A stretch of 51,239 bases of DNA from UBA961 sp049317525 (GTDB lineage: Bacteria > Bacteroidota > Ignavibacteria > Kapaibacteriales > UBA961): contig JBMOIC010000019.1 in NCBI GenBank assembly GCA_049317525.1, positions 1 through 51,239 on the forward strand, given 5' to 3'. Position numbers and translations under genes: made by a program. The notes below the pieces were generated by a model. The model worked only from the letters and a program-made list of their open reading frames with translations, made no database searches and was not told the origin of the DNA. Shown in pieces: positions 1 through 8,159 of the stretch. Position 1 is the stretch's first letter. Every line of letters starts with the position of its first letter.

Positions 1-43
1 CAATAGCCTATATGCTCATCACATATAGGCTATTGGTGTTTTT
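1..43 (+). terminator. Strong hairpin followed by a T-rich tract at the window edge
   Basis: A perfect 14-base inverted repeat (CAATAGCCTATATG at 1-14 and its complement at 22-35) has a 7-base loop and is followed by GTGTTTTT. This is the form of a rho-independent terminator for a plus-strand gene lying to the left of the window. The stem is A+T-rich, which weakens it somewhat, and the upstream gene cannot be seen. Confidence 0.55.
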
Positions 44-47
44 AGCC

Positions 48-70
48 TATCGATATCCTTGATATCGATA
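48..70. repeat. Perfect 10-bp inverted repeat with 3-base loop
   Basis: TATCGATATC at 48-57 and GATATCGATA at 61-70 are exact complements separated by CTT. The repeat sits between the terminator-like hairpin and the start codon at 96, so it could be an operator or a 5' leader hairpin of the gene at 96, or a second half of the upstream terminator. There is no T tract after it. Confidence 0.5.
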
Positions 71-95
71 AATCACAAATTACTAATGGAATTAT

Positions 96-635
96 ATGTT
101 ACACTATTCAATATTGATGTCAATATTTTACTTTTTTATGTTACATATACATTCAATAGCAAGTGAATCTGAATTGCTTTTAGGTGTCAAACTTCAAAAA
201 ACATATAACTTATATTATGAGAATGGAATTAATGCAGATTATAGTTCCTCTGAATTTCTTGGTAACCAGTTTCATTCAGGATTTTCCTATATTTCTAGCA
301 GATTTGGATCTGCATTTAATTCTAATGCTATAAAACAAGATATTATCCTTTTTCATACTTCATATACTTTCTTAGAGAAAGCTATCCTAAACCCTTTTAT
401 TAAACTTAATGCTGGCCTTATTATAGCTGATTATCAATCTCCACTATTCGATGATATTGATAATACTATGCCGTTAACTTCCATTGACTTAGGATTATCC
501 TATACTCCCATTGAACCTCTTAAAGCGCAAGTTTCCCTTGGTTATAATATTATTACAAGTGATGGGACTTCAGGTGTTGGTACAGTATATCCATTATATT
601 TCAATATTATTATTATGTGGAATATCTTAAAATGA
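96..635 (+). CDS. Small outer-membrane beta-barrel-like protein (unrecognised)
   Basis: The protein has 179 residues. Residues 1-23 form a hydrophobic signal peptide. The rest alternates polar and apolar residues with many aromatics in short strands (for example FHSGFSYISSR, LGLSYTPIEPLKAQVSLGYN) and ends in a hydrophobic strand, NIIIMW. That pattern suits a small outer-membrane barrel, but I do not recognise the family. ATG codons also occur at residues 8 and 15, so the exact start is uncertain; GGA lies a few bases before the ATG at 96. The stop codon overlaps the next start as ATGA, so the two genes are probably translationally coupled. This suggests an envelope pair of barrel protein and lipoprotein hydrolase. 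Confidence 0.6.
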   Translation: MLHYSILMSIFYFFMLHIHSIASESELLLGVKLQKTYNLYYENGINADYSSSEFLGNQFHSGFSYISSRFGSAFNSNAIKQDIILFHTSYTFLEKAILNPFIKLNAGLIIADYQSPLFDDIDNTMPLTSIDLGLSYTPIEPLKAQVSLGYNIITSDGTSGVGTVYPLYFNIIIMWNILK

Positions 636-1570
636 AGATAATTACACTTTTGATTTCATTGTGTATCCTTTCTTGTAATAGGACGCCTTCGATTACTGAT
701 CAAGATCTTGACGGAAATGTATTATTTGATCTTTCATTATATCAGCCAGAAAAGTATTTAGTGTCGGCATATAAGCCAAATCCAAGTGATCAAGAAAAGC
801 AAATTCCCGTTCTTATCGCTGCTCATGGATATTCCGCTTCTACATTTGAATGGGATGAATTAAGAAAGTATGCAGATTCATTAAAATCTGGAATTTTTAT
901 ATCTCAAGTATTATTAGGTGGACATGGCAGAACATATCAAGATTTTAAAAATTCTACTTGGAGAGATTGGCAAGCATCTATACTACTTGAATATAAAAAA
1001 CTTGTTCAAGCAGGCTATACTAATATCAGTTTTATTGGATCATCAACTGGGTGTCCCTTAATTCTAAATTTATTATATGAAAACTCTTTATCTCAAATTC
1101 CACCAAATCAAATTATATTTATTGATCCTATCATTATTCCTTCAAATAAGATATTATCCTTAGCTGGCATCGTAGGACCAATTATTGGGTATACTTCTGT
1201 TGATTTTGATTCTGAATTAGAAAGAAAACATTGGTATCACTACCGTCCACAAGAAACATTACAAGAATTGCTAGATATCATTACTGTAGTAAGAAAAGAA
1301 CTTGAATCTGGAATTGCCTTACCAGCACTAACAGATCTATCAATTTATAAATCTACATATGATGAAGTTGCTGATAGAGTTAGTGGAATATTAATCTATA
1401 ATGGTATTAAATCTAATACAATGAATACTAAAGAGATATACATGGTAAATTCTCATATTCATGTAATGACAAGACTTCAAGGTAGAAATAATATATCTAG
1501 TAATGATATATCTATTCAAAAAATGATATTCAATCAGATCATTGAAAAAACTAGTAAAACAAAAAAGTAG
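632..1570 (+). CDS. Lipoprotein alpha/beta hydrolase
   Basis: I start this gene at the ATG at 632, which makes an ATGA overlap with the preceding gene; a GTG at 617 would add five residues before the signal peptide. The N-terminus is a lipoprotein signal with lipobox ILSC (Cys15), so the mature enzyme should be lipid-anchored in the envelope. Alpha/beta hydrolase signs are the oxyanion-type motif AAHGYSAS near residue 64, GGHGR at 96-100, the nucleophile elbow GSSTG at 136-140 (Ser138), and a late histidine in SHIHV (about 275-277). It is most like monoacylglycerol-lipase or serine-aminopeptidase-type members. Substrate is unknown. The serine hydrolase fold is well supported; the enzyme name is not. 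Confidence 0.75.
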   Translation: MKIITLLISLCILSCNRTPSITDQDLDGNVLFDLSLYQPEKYLVSAYKPNPSDQEKQIPVLIAAHGYSASTFEWDELRKYADSLKSGIFISQVLLGGHGRTYQDFKNSTWRDWQASILLEYKKLVQAGYTNISFIGSSTGCPLILNLLYENSLSQIPPNQIIFIDPIIIPSNKILSLAGIVGPIIGYTSVDFDSELERKHWYHYRPQETLQELLDIITVVRKELESGIALPALTDLSIYKSTYDEVADRVSGILIYNGIKSNTMNTKEIYMVNSHIHVMTRLQGRNNISSNDISIQKMIFNQIIEKTSKTKK

Positions 1571-1629
1571 ATGAGTTGTTTTATTATTAGATTAATATTT
1601 CTAAATTGCATCAAACACTGTCTTTAAAT

Positions 1630-1697
1630 TATCACCACAATTAAAGCTTTTTTTATTCTACATGAAATTGTGTAGATATTAAATAATTATGGTGATA
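1630..1697 (+). promoter_or_regulatory. Nested inverted repeats in the leader of the gene at 1699
   Basis: Bases 1630-1642 (TATCACCACAATT) and 1685-1697 (AATTATGGTGATA) are complementary except for one position. Between them lies a second hairpin, TCTACA at 1657-1662 with TGTAGA at 1671-1676. The 3' arm ends one base before the ATG at 1699 and contains the only G-rich stretch (GGTGA) available as a ribosome contact. Folding would therefore hide the start region. Whether it acts as RNA control or is chance in AT-rich DNA cannot be settled here. Confidence 0.35.
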
Positions 1698-1698
1698 T

Positions 1699-2403
1699 AT
1701 GGCTAAAAAAAGTGCTACTACACAGGTGCATAAAAACTGGTTTATTTGGTTAGTTTTTATATCCTTGATTGCATATTTCTTTACAAGAGAAGATAAGCAA
1801 AATGTTGTACGGTCAACTGCTGCAGATGATTTACAATCTAAGCTAGTTAGTTATATGTCGCAGCTTGATAGTGGCCATATATCAGGAAATATGTTAAAAC
1901 AACCATTAGATGAAGATGACAAAGGGAAAATTTACGATAGGGTACCAATCGATAAATTAAAGGCAGGTTCAAGTTTGATATTTGGTTCAGCTACTTCTAA
2001 AACTGATGAAATAGTGCTTACTATCATTGATGATTCAAGTGCTGAGATACAATATATACGTAGAATAGCTGAAAATGGCGATACTAATCATATCAAAGAA
2101 ACCATTGAAACGGGATTATATCAGATACAATCCTATGAAGGATCTCAAGTTCTTACAGATAATGATACATTCTCACCTTTTGACCCCGCAATAGTTTTGA
2201 TTAATATGAAATATGGACTTGATAAAGGATATAAAAACCTAAGTAAAAAGTTCTTTATATCTAAGTCTAAACATCGAGATGGTTCTACACCAACTACAAT
2301 AAGAATATATCCATGGATGGATCCAGTGAATTTTCCGAAAAGTAGACAAGCATTCTCTTATGAACAAAGCTATGAAATATCAGGAATGAATTCCAAACAA
2401 TAA
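1699..2403 (+). CDS. Single-pass membrane protein of unknown function
   Basis: The protein has 234 residues. A short basic N-terminus is followed by one hydrophobic segment at about residues 14-28 (WFIWLVFISLIAYFF), then roughly 205 soluble residues expected in the periplasm. The soluble part has alternating strands and turns and no cysteine; I recognise no catalytic motif and no family. The gene stands alone between the hydrolase and a convergent ABC operon, so neighbours give no functional hint. It is well formed and has the same codon character as its neighbours, so I take it as a real gene. Confidence 0.6.
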   Translation: MAKKSATTQVHKNWFIWLVFISLIAYFFTREDKQNVVRSTAADDLQSKLVSYMSQLDSGHISGNMLKQPLDEDDKGKIYDRVPIDKLKAGSSLIFGSATSKTDEIVLTIIDDSSAEIQYIRRIAENGDTNHIKETIETGLYQIQSYEGSQVLTDNDTFSPFDPAIVLINMKYGLDKGYKNLSKKFFISKSKHRDGSTPTTIRIYPWMDPVNFPKSRQAFSYEQSYEISGMNSKQ

Positions 2404-2415
2404 ATATGGTGCTAT

Positions 2416-2431
2416 TAGATGTATACATCTA
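2416..2431. repeat. Perfect 16-bp palindrome between convergent genes
   Basis: TAGATGTATACATCTA reads identically on both strands and occupies the 40-base gap between two convergent stop codons. It may help end transcription in either direction, but it has no loop and no T tract, so this is weak. Confidence 0.3.
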
Positions 2432-2443
2432 GATGATAATACA

Positions 2444-3610
2444 CTAGCGTAAAGCAGATAGAATAGACATTCTAGATGCTTTAACAGCAGGTAAGAATCC
2501 ACCAATAAAACCCATAATTCCTGTAAAAGTAAGAGCGCCCTGGATTACATTAGAAGTTAATGCAAAGCTAAAAGAAAGTTCAGAGAATGAACCAAAATTT
2601 AATGTTGAAATAGAGTAAAACTGAAGAAATGAAGCCAAACCAATTCCAATAAATCCTCCAATAAAAGCAGTAATCAATGATTCAACTAAAAATGCAATAA
2701 GTATAGATAATCTTTGGAAACCTAGTGCTCTTAAAGTTCCTATTTCTGTTGTGCGATTAGCTACAGCTGCATACATTGTAATCATTGCCCCAATCATAGC
2801 ACCAACACTAAATATTACCGTAATAGTAATACCTAAAACTTGTATAAATAGTCGCATTGCTTCAGATTGTTTCTCGAAATATTTCCTTTCAATTTCTGGC
2901 TCATATTGATTTAAGCGCTTATCTCCAGCAAATATTGCTTTTAATTGTTCAATATTGGCATTATCAGAAATTCTAAAAGTAAGTGTAGAATAATCTACTC
3001 TGTTAAATGCCTGTATTAATTGATTTGCATCGCACCATAGTTCGGATTCAAATGCAGATTTTTCTGCATCCATAATTCCTACAATTACCCAATTATCACC
3101 AGCAAATTTAATGGTGTTTCCAATTGCAATATTAGAAAATCTCTCTTCTATAGCTTTTCCAACTATTAATTCTCTAGCACCAAAAGTAAACATCCTGCCA
3201 CTGATTATTGTAATCTTATTTCTAATTTTTAATGCATTTTCTGATACACCTCTAACAGCTAGATTACTTAATCCACCGCCATCTTTTTTTGGTGCATTGA
3301 GAATTGTAACCGCATCACTTGTCAATAAAGGTTTGCCTGTTTCATCTTTTTGTATCATTGGCATAGTAGAAATCAAATCAGCTGTTGCCCTATCGATAAT
3401 ACTTGTAATCTCTCCAGAAGAGGATTTTCGAGTTATCACTACATTGTCATTTGAACCAGTAGAAGATAAAGTTTGCTGAATTCCATCGGCCATCATTAAA
3501 ACCGCGGCAAAAACAAATACAACTAATGCAATCCCAGCAATTGTAATTCCTGTTGTCAGTTTTCTGGCCAGGAAATTTTTCCATATATAGTATAAGGGTA
3601 TATTCATCAT
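2444..3610 (-). CDS. ABC transporter permease (MacB/FtsX type), second subunit
   Basis: This is an inner-membrane permease of about 388 residues with the MacB/LolCE layout: one N-terminal membrane helix near residues 14-40, a periplasmic domain of about 200 residues, and three C-terminal helices in the FtsX domain. The conserved stretch TEIGTLRALGFQR precedes the last helices, as in the family. I place the start at the ATG at 3610, just after the upstream stop codon; an ATG at 3634 would overlap the upstream permease by 23 bases. Its companions are the other permease, the ATPase and the adaptor, so it is one half of a split exporter. The exported substrate is unknown (lipoprotein, peptide, lipid or drug). 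Confidence 0.88.
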   Translation of the reverse strand: MMNIPLYYIWKNFLARKLTTGITIAGIALVVFVFAAVLMMADGIQQTLSSTGSNDNVVITRKSSSGEITSIIDRATADLISTMPMIQKDETGKPLLTSDAVTILNAPKKDGGGLSNLAVRGVSENALKIRNKITIISGRMFTFGARELIVGKAIEERFSNIAIGNTIKFAGDNWVIVGIMDAEKSAFESELWCDANQLIQAFNRVDYSTLTFRISDNANIEQLKAIFAGDKRLNQYEPEIERKYFEKQSEAMRLFIQVLGITITVIFSVGAMIGAMITMYAAVANRTTEIGTLRALGFQRLSILIAFLVESLITAFIGGFIGIGLASFLQFYSISTLNFGSFSELSFSFALTSNVIQGALTFTGIMGFIGGFLPAVKASRMSILSALR

Positions 3611-3611
3611 A

Positions 3612-4772
3612 TTATCCGTTAAATCGTAAACCATCTACAATACGTGTATTCAAAGCTCTATAAATTGGTACGATAGAGGCAATAATTCCGACCAATAAAG
3701 CTGAACTACCAGCCATTAAATACGTTGAGTTTTCAATATTAAATACTGGAAACCAACCTTTTGGTAAAAAAGACTCAAATCCTTGTACAATCGGAATTAA
3801 TAAACTAAGACCAATTAATGCGCCAATACAGGAAATAATTAAGGCTTCTCCGGCAATAAAAGTAAATAGGTGTTTTCCAGTAAAACCTAAAGTTTTTAAT
3901 ACTGCATATTCTCTTGTCCTTTCTCGCGCAGTCATAATCATGGTATTACATAAAACCAATAAAATAATACCGATTATTAAATAAGACATGATGTTTATTG
4001 CCCCAATAATTGCACCGGAAGAAGCTACAAAACCTTGTTGAAATTGCCCCTCAGTTTCGCTTTTAGTTTCAGCTCTTGAATTCTTAAATAGATTATCTAT
4101 TCTTTGAGATATGGTTGCTGATGCAGTTGCATCTTTGATTCTGATTACATACCAACCAATTTCATCAGCTCTATTGGGATAATCAGCTTTCATTCTTTCA
4201 TTTAAATAATTCCAATGAAAAAACATTTGTGTGGCATCATCGCTTTTAGTTCTGGGAGTATAAATACCTCGGACAACAAATTGCCATTTTCCAGGATAGA
4301 TATCTCCATCGATATTCATGATATCACCAATCTTTAGATTATAGCGTTTTGCTGTCTCGTTTCCTACAATACAAGCATTTCTTTCAGACAAAAATTTTGC
4401 TTTTTCATTAGGTGATAATTGATATTCTGGATATACTTTAAACAGTGTTTCTGGGTCACATGCAACTCTAGCAAAAAATTGATTTTTATCGATATATGTA
4501 CCCCCAAACCAATTAAAATAGCTAACCTGATCTATTCCAGGAATTGTTGCAATTTTATCTTTATAGGCATAAGGAAGAGTAAAAATAAAAGAAATAGCCT
4601 GACGTGTAACCAATCTATTTGGTGATGAAGCAGCCACACCAGCACTCCAAGCCGTAACTACTGTTCTTAGTAGGCCAAAAGCTAGCACTGCAATAGAAAT
4701 GCCAATAATGGTTAATATTACTCTTAATGTATGCCGAAATGAATTTTTAGCAATTAGTTTTAACATGCTCAT
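3612..4772 (-). CDS. ABC transporter permease (MacB/FtsX type), first subunit
   Basis: The protein has 386 residues with an N-terminal membrane helix (about 14-40), a large periplasmic domain with the family-typical phrase GNETAKRYNLKIGD, and three C-terminal helices in an FtsX domain after REYAVLKTLGFTGK. The start codon overlaps the stop of the ATPase gene as ATGA, showing tight coupling. It is a paralogue of the permease downstream and the two probably form a heterodimer, as LolC and LolE do, rather than the MacB homodimer in which the ATPase is fused to the permease. Confidence 0.88.
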   Translation of the reverse strand: MSMLKLIAKNSFRHTLRVILTIIGISIAVLAFGLLRTVVTAWSAGVAASSPNRLVTRQAISFIFTLPYAYKDKIATIPGIDQVSYFNWFGGTYIDKNQFFARVACDPETLFKVYPEYQLSPNEKAKFLSERNACIVGNETAKRYNLKIGDIMNIDGDIYPGKWQFVVRGIYTPRTKSDDATQMFFHWNYLNERMKADYPNRADEIGWYVIRIKDATASATISQRIDNLFKNSRAETKSETEGQFQQGFVASSGAIIGAINIMSYLIIGIILLVLCNTMIMTARERTREYAVLKTLGFTGKHLFTFIAGEALIISCIGALIGLSLLIPIVQGFESFLPKGWFPVFNIENSTYLMAGSSALLVGIIASIVPIYRALNTRIVDGLRFNG

Positions 4773-5458
4773 AACTTTGATACCTCTTGTAAAAGGTCTC
4801 CCTTTTCTAAGTGATGAGTTGTATGGGCTTTTTTAGCCGCATATGGATCATGTGTTACCATCACGATCGTTTTTCCAAATTCTTTATTTAATCGATCTAA
4901 AAGAGTTAAAATTTCTTCTGCAGAAACCCTATCTAAATCACCAGTTGGCTCATCTGCTACAAAAATATCTGGATCACTTGCAATCGCACGTGCAATTGCA
5001 ACTCTTTGTTCTTGGCCACCTGATAATTGCTTAGGATAATGATGTAATCTATCGCCAAGGCCAACTACATTAAGAGCTAATTCTACTTGATTTTTTCTCT
5101 CAGATTTACTTAATGGTGTTAGCATCAAAGGTAATTCTACATTTTCATATGCTGTTAATACAGGAATTAGATTGTAGAATTGAAAAATAAAGCCAATATG
5201 TCTAGATCGCCATTTTGCAAGTTCTGTTTCACTTAAAGTGGCAATATTGGTATCTGCAACAATAATATTTCCTGAACTTGGCTTATCGATTCCAGCAATA
5301 ATATTTAACAATGTTGTTTTTCCAGAGCCAGATGGTCCCATCAAAGCAACAAAATCACCTTTCTCAATTTCTAAGGATAAATTGTTCAAAACCCGTATTT
5401 CTTGTTTATCTCTTTGGTATACTTTTGTCAGATTAGAAATACTTATGATAGAAGACAT
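4769..5458 (-). CDS. ABC transporter ATP-binding protein (LolD/MacB type)
   Basis: This 229-residue ATPase has a full set of motifs: Walker A GPSGSGKTT at 41-49, Q-loop Gln93 in FIFQFYNL, signature LSGGQEQR at 145-152, Walker B IFVADE at 165-170 and the switch His203. The spelling FQFYNLIPVLTAYENVELP and the signature are those of the LolD/MacB/FtsE branch, which drives mechanotransmission-type exporters rather than ordinary transport. It sits between the adaptor gene (18 bases upstream) and the first permease (ATGA overlap). It energises the exporter made of the two permeases and the periplasmic adaptor. Confidence 0.92.
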   Translation of the reverse strand: MSSIISISNLTKVYQRDKQEIRVLNNLSLEIEKGDFVALMGPSGSGKTTLLNIIAGIDKPSSGNIIVADTNIATLSETELAKWRSRHIGFIFQFYNLIPVLTAYENVELPLMLTPLSKSERKNQVELALNVVGLGDRLHHYPKQLSGGQEQRVAIARAIASDPDIFVADEPTGDLDRVSAEEILTLLDRLNKEFGKTIVMVTHDPYAAKKAHTTHHLEKGDLLQEVSKL

Positions 5459-5476
5459 ATAAAACTCCGTTTGGAT

Positions 5477-6697
5477 TTATTCTTTTTCAATTGTGATTGA
5501 TGAGCCCGATGACAATTTTTCTATTGAAGATATGATTAAACTTGTTCCAGGCATTAATCCTTGTTTTACTTCGGTGAACTCACCAAAAATTGCTCCTGTT
5601 TTAATGATCTGTTCAGTTGCCTTAGACCCAGCACCTACAATAAATACTGTCTTTTTTCCATTTACAATAAGAATTGAAGAAGTAGGGATTAATATTTTGG
5701 CTGGTTCTTGTACTTCATTTGAATTGGTTTGTCTTAAAAAATTAACTTTGGCACCCATTTCTGGTAATACTCTTTCATCAATTTCATTAAAACGTATTTT
5801 TATTTGAACGGTACCTTTGCCTCTATCTGCTGTAGGAATGATTTTATTTACAAAACCTTTATATTTTTTATCTGCAATTGCACTTACTGAAATTTCAACG
5901 GGCATATTTGGTAGTATTTTAGACAAGGAAGATTCCGATACATCTGCTTCTACTTCAAGTGAGCTCATATCAGCTAAAGTAACTACAGCCCCTCTTGAGC
6001 CTGCAGCCGCACCAAGTGCAGTAATTACTTCTCCAACATTTGCATTCTTACTTAAAACAGTACCATCGAAAGGTGCTCTTATTATTGTGTTTTCTACTAA
6101 TACTTGGGCGGAAGCAATTGCCGCTTGTTGGGCATTAATTTGGGCTTGTGCAGCAGAAACTTGGGCCAAGGCTCTTTTCCATCTTCCTTGCGAGGCATCA
6201 AATTCTGATTGAGTTCCAACTTTATTCTGCAATAAAGATTGCTGTCTTAAATAAGCAGAATGTGCATCTTCTAATTCTGCTTGTGCATTTGAAAGAGATG
6301 CATTAAGAACAGCTATTTGAGCTTTTTGTTGATTCAAATTAGCCTGAACATCATTGCTTTCTATGCGTCCAATTATCATCCCTTTTTTTACTTTATCACC
6401 TTCAATAACAAATAATTCTTGTAGTCGGCCTGTGGCTTTAGAGGATATTGCAGCTTTTACTTGGGCCACTACATAACCTTGTCCAGTTAATACAGCATCT
6501 TGTCCTAAACCAGAACTTTCGATTATTTGTATGGTTTTTACTGTGATTGCAGTGTTTTGCTTTACATACCAAAAGCCAATAATAATCAAAAGAAATAATC
6601 CGATATAGATATATTTCTTATTACCATTTGACGATTTTTTTATATCACGATTTATCTTTAATGCAGAGAGATCTGCAGATTTTGCTTCTATCGACAT
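5477..6697 (-). CDS. Periplasmic adaptor of an ABC exporter (HlyD/MacA type)
   Basis: The product has about 406 residues. A cytoplasmic tail of 25 residues precedes one membrane helix (about 27-45). The order is then a lipoyl/barrel-sandwich half, an alanine- and glutamine-rich coiled-coil hairpin (about 110-195, rich in AQAQINAQQAA-type heptads), the second lipoyl half (VENTIIRAPFDGTVLS, the family hallmark) and beta-barrel plus membrane-proximal domains. I start at the ATG at 6697; the longer frame begins with TTG at 6706. It should bridge the inner-membrane permeases to an outer-membrane channel, which is not encoded in this window. The order adaptor-ATPase-permease-permease supports a MacAB-like exporter. 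Confidence 0.88.
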   Translation of the reverse strand: MSIEAKSADLSALKINRDIKKSSNGNKKYIYIGLFLLIIIGFWYVKQNTAITVKTIQIIESSGLGQDAVLTGQGYVVAQVKAAISSKATGRLQELFVIEGDKVKKGMIIGRIESNDVQANLNQQKAQIAVLNASLSNAQAELEDAHSAYLRQQSLLQNKVGTQSEFDASQGRWKRALAQVSAAQAQINAQQAAIASAQVLVENTIIRAPFDGTVLSKNANVGEVITALGAAAGSRGAVVTLADMSSLEVEADVSESSLSKILPNMPVEISVSAIADKKYKGFVNKIIPTADRGKGTVQIKIRFNEIDERVLPEMGAKVNFLRQTNSNEVQEPAKILIPTSSILIVNGKKTVFIVGAGSKATEQIIKTGAIFGEFTEVKQGLMPGTSLIISSIEKLSSGSSITIEKE

Positions 6698-6734
6698 AGT
6701 ATTCAATGAGAAAATTAAGTGAAAGAATATATAT

Positions 6735-7265
6735 TTATCTGATTGCGGTATTTCTTGATTTTACTAGCATCGGAAACAATGCTGCAACAGTTGTATAGAG
6801 AGTAGATGCGATACCATAACGAAAGAAAAATCCGCTAAAATTTATCTCAGTTGGGCGTAAGTAGAAAAAGAAATAAATGATATTATGGATAAATGCACAG
6901 ATAATAACTGCAATGATAAATTTTAAAGAGCCTAAAGTCAGCTCATTATTTTTTTCTTTAAAAAAATATCCAGCAGCAAATCCAGCAAATGTTTTTGCAA
7001 GTGCATTTGTGCCCAGCACGTCTAATGATACAATATCGAATAATAATCCACAACCAAAACCAGCTAATATACCTATAAATTGTCCTTCACGAATTGCAAT
7101 CCAAACCACTAAAATGATGAGCAAATCAGGAGTAATACCTCCTACAGAAATCAAGTTTAGGAATACCACATGGACCACAGATAATAATAATGCGATGATT
7201 CCATAAATGACAAATCGTAAATTATACCAGGTTTGTGCTATCGATTGTTCTGCATAATCAGCCAT
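6735..7265 (-). CDS. mreD: Rod shape-determining protein MreD
   Basis: The protein has 176 residues with five to six predicted membrane helices. The central part (PDLLIILVVWIAIREGQ, then LAGFGCGLLFDIVSLDVLGTNAL) matches the conserved MreD core. It starts 4 bases after the mreC stop codon, the usual mreC-mreD order. MreD is an inner-membrane part of the elongasome that positions peptidoglycan synthesis along the cell cylinder. mreB, a class B PBP and rodA, which often accompany it, are not nearby. Confidence 0.88.
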   Translation of the reverse strand: MADYAEQSIAQTWYNLRFVIYGIIALLLSVVHVVFLNLISVGGITPDLLIILVVWIAIREGQFIGILAGFGCGLLFDIVSLDVLGTNALAKTFAGFAAGYFFKEKNNELTLGSLKFIIAVIICAFIHNIIYFFFYLRPTEINFSGFFFRYGIASTLYTTVAALFPMLVKSRNTAIR

Positions 7266-7269
7266 AGTA

Positions 7270-8136
7270 CTACTTTGTTTTTTTAAATGATTTTATGATT
7301 GGTATTCCACGTTGAGAACTATCTTTTTCTAGATTATATCGCTCATTGTCTGGTAATTGTTTAATCACAAATACTTGTTCTAATGTTGTGAAATTCACCG
7401 AAGGTTTAACAATTACTTTTCTGAATAATGCAATACCATCATCTCGAGTTTCTGATACTGTACCAATTCTAATATTAGCAGGAAATCTATTACTATAATT
7501 AGACGTTAGTACTTCGTCTCCAACTTGAATATCAAAAGATTTTGGAATATTTTTCATAGACAGGGCTTCATCTCCATCCCAAACCAGAATTCCGTCGATG
7601 CGGGTTCTTTGAACTTTGCCTGCCAATCGGCTTTCTCTATTAATAAGCAATCGTACCACAGAAAAATTAGTACTAGTTCCAACAATTAATCCTACTAATC
7701 CTGCATCTGTTACTACTGGCATTCCAACTTGAATTCCTTCATTTTCACCACGATTTATCGTAGCAAAATTACGAACTTCTGTAGTGGTTTTGCCAATGAT
7801 GTCTGATGTAATTAATTCCTTGCTATGCTCTTTCTTAAATTCAAGCATTTTTCGGAGTTTATCATTTTCTACAATTGCTTGTCTAATCTTGGCTCTTTCA
7901 TCAGAGAGTTGTAGATTTAATTCCCTTAAAGCTGCATTTTCATTTTTAAGAGCTAATGGATTTGGTATCCATGAAAATGCTGTTTGCATCCATCCTATTC
8001 CACCTACAACGATAGACCTAAAGCCTCCCAATTGCGAGATATTTCCAAAAGTCATTAATACCATGGCCACTATTGTTAAAGTAACCAAAGCAATAAATTC
8101 TTTGAAACGAAGGATAAATTGAAGTAGACGATACAT
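7270..8136 (-). CDS. mreC: Rod shape-determining protein MreC
   Basis: The 288-residue protein has an N-terminal membrane helix (about 15-35), a periplasmic coiled coil (about 62-100, NAALRELNLQLSDERAKI) and the MreC beta-domains. The most telling stretch is TINRGENEGIQVGMPVV followed by GLVGLIVG, conserved across MreC proteins. It organises the cell-wall elongation machinery in the periplasm together with MreD and PBP2. The gene lies 23 bases after the exonuclease-UvrC gene and 4 bases before mreD, so it is part of a long minus-strand operon. Confidence 0.93.
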   Translation of the reverse strand: MYRLLQFILRFKEFIALVTLTIVAMVLMTFGNISQLGGFRSIVVGGIGWMQTAFSWIPNPLALKNENAALRELNLQLSDERAKIRQAIVENDKLRKMLEFKKEHSKELITSDIIGKTTTEVRNFATINRGENEGIQVGMPVVTDAGLVGLIVGTSTNFSVVRLLINRESRLAGKVQRTRIDGILVWDGDEALSMKNIPKSFDIQVGDEVLTSNYSNRFPANIRIGTVSETRDDGIALFRKVIVKPSVNFTTLEQVFVIKQLPDNERYNLEKDSSQRGIPIIKSFKKTK

Positions 8137-8159
8137 GCTGCAATATTTCAGTAAAATAA

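Noticed and set aside
5817..6212. 131-residue plus-strand frame opposite the adaptor gene
   Set aside because: It is the complement of the alanine/glutamine-rich coiled-coil of the adaptor; the minus-strand protein has clear family motifs and the plus-strand one has none.
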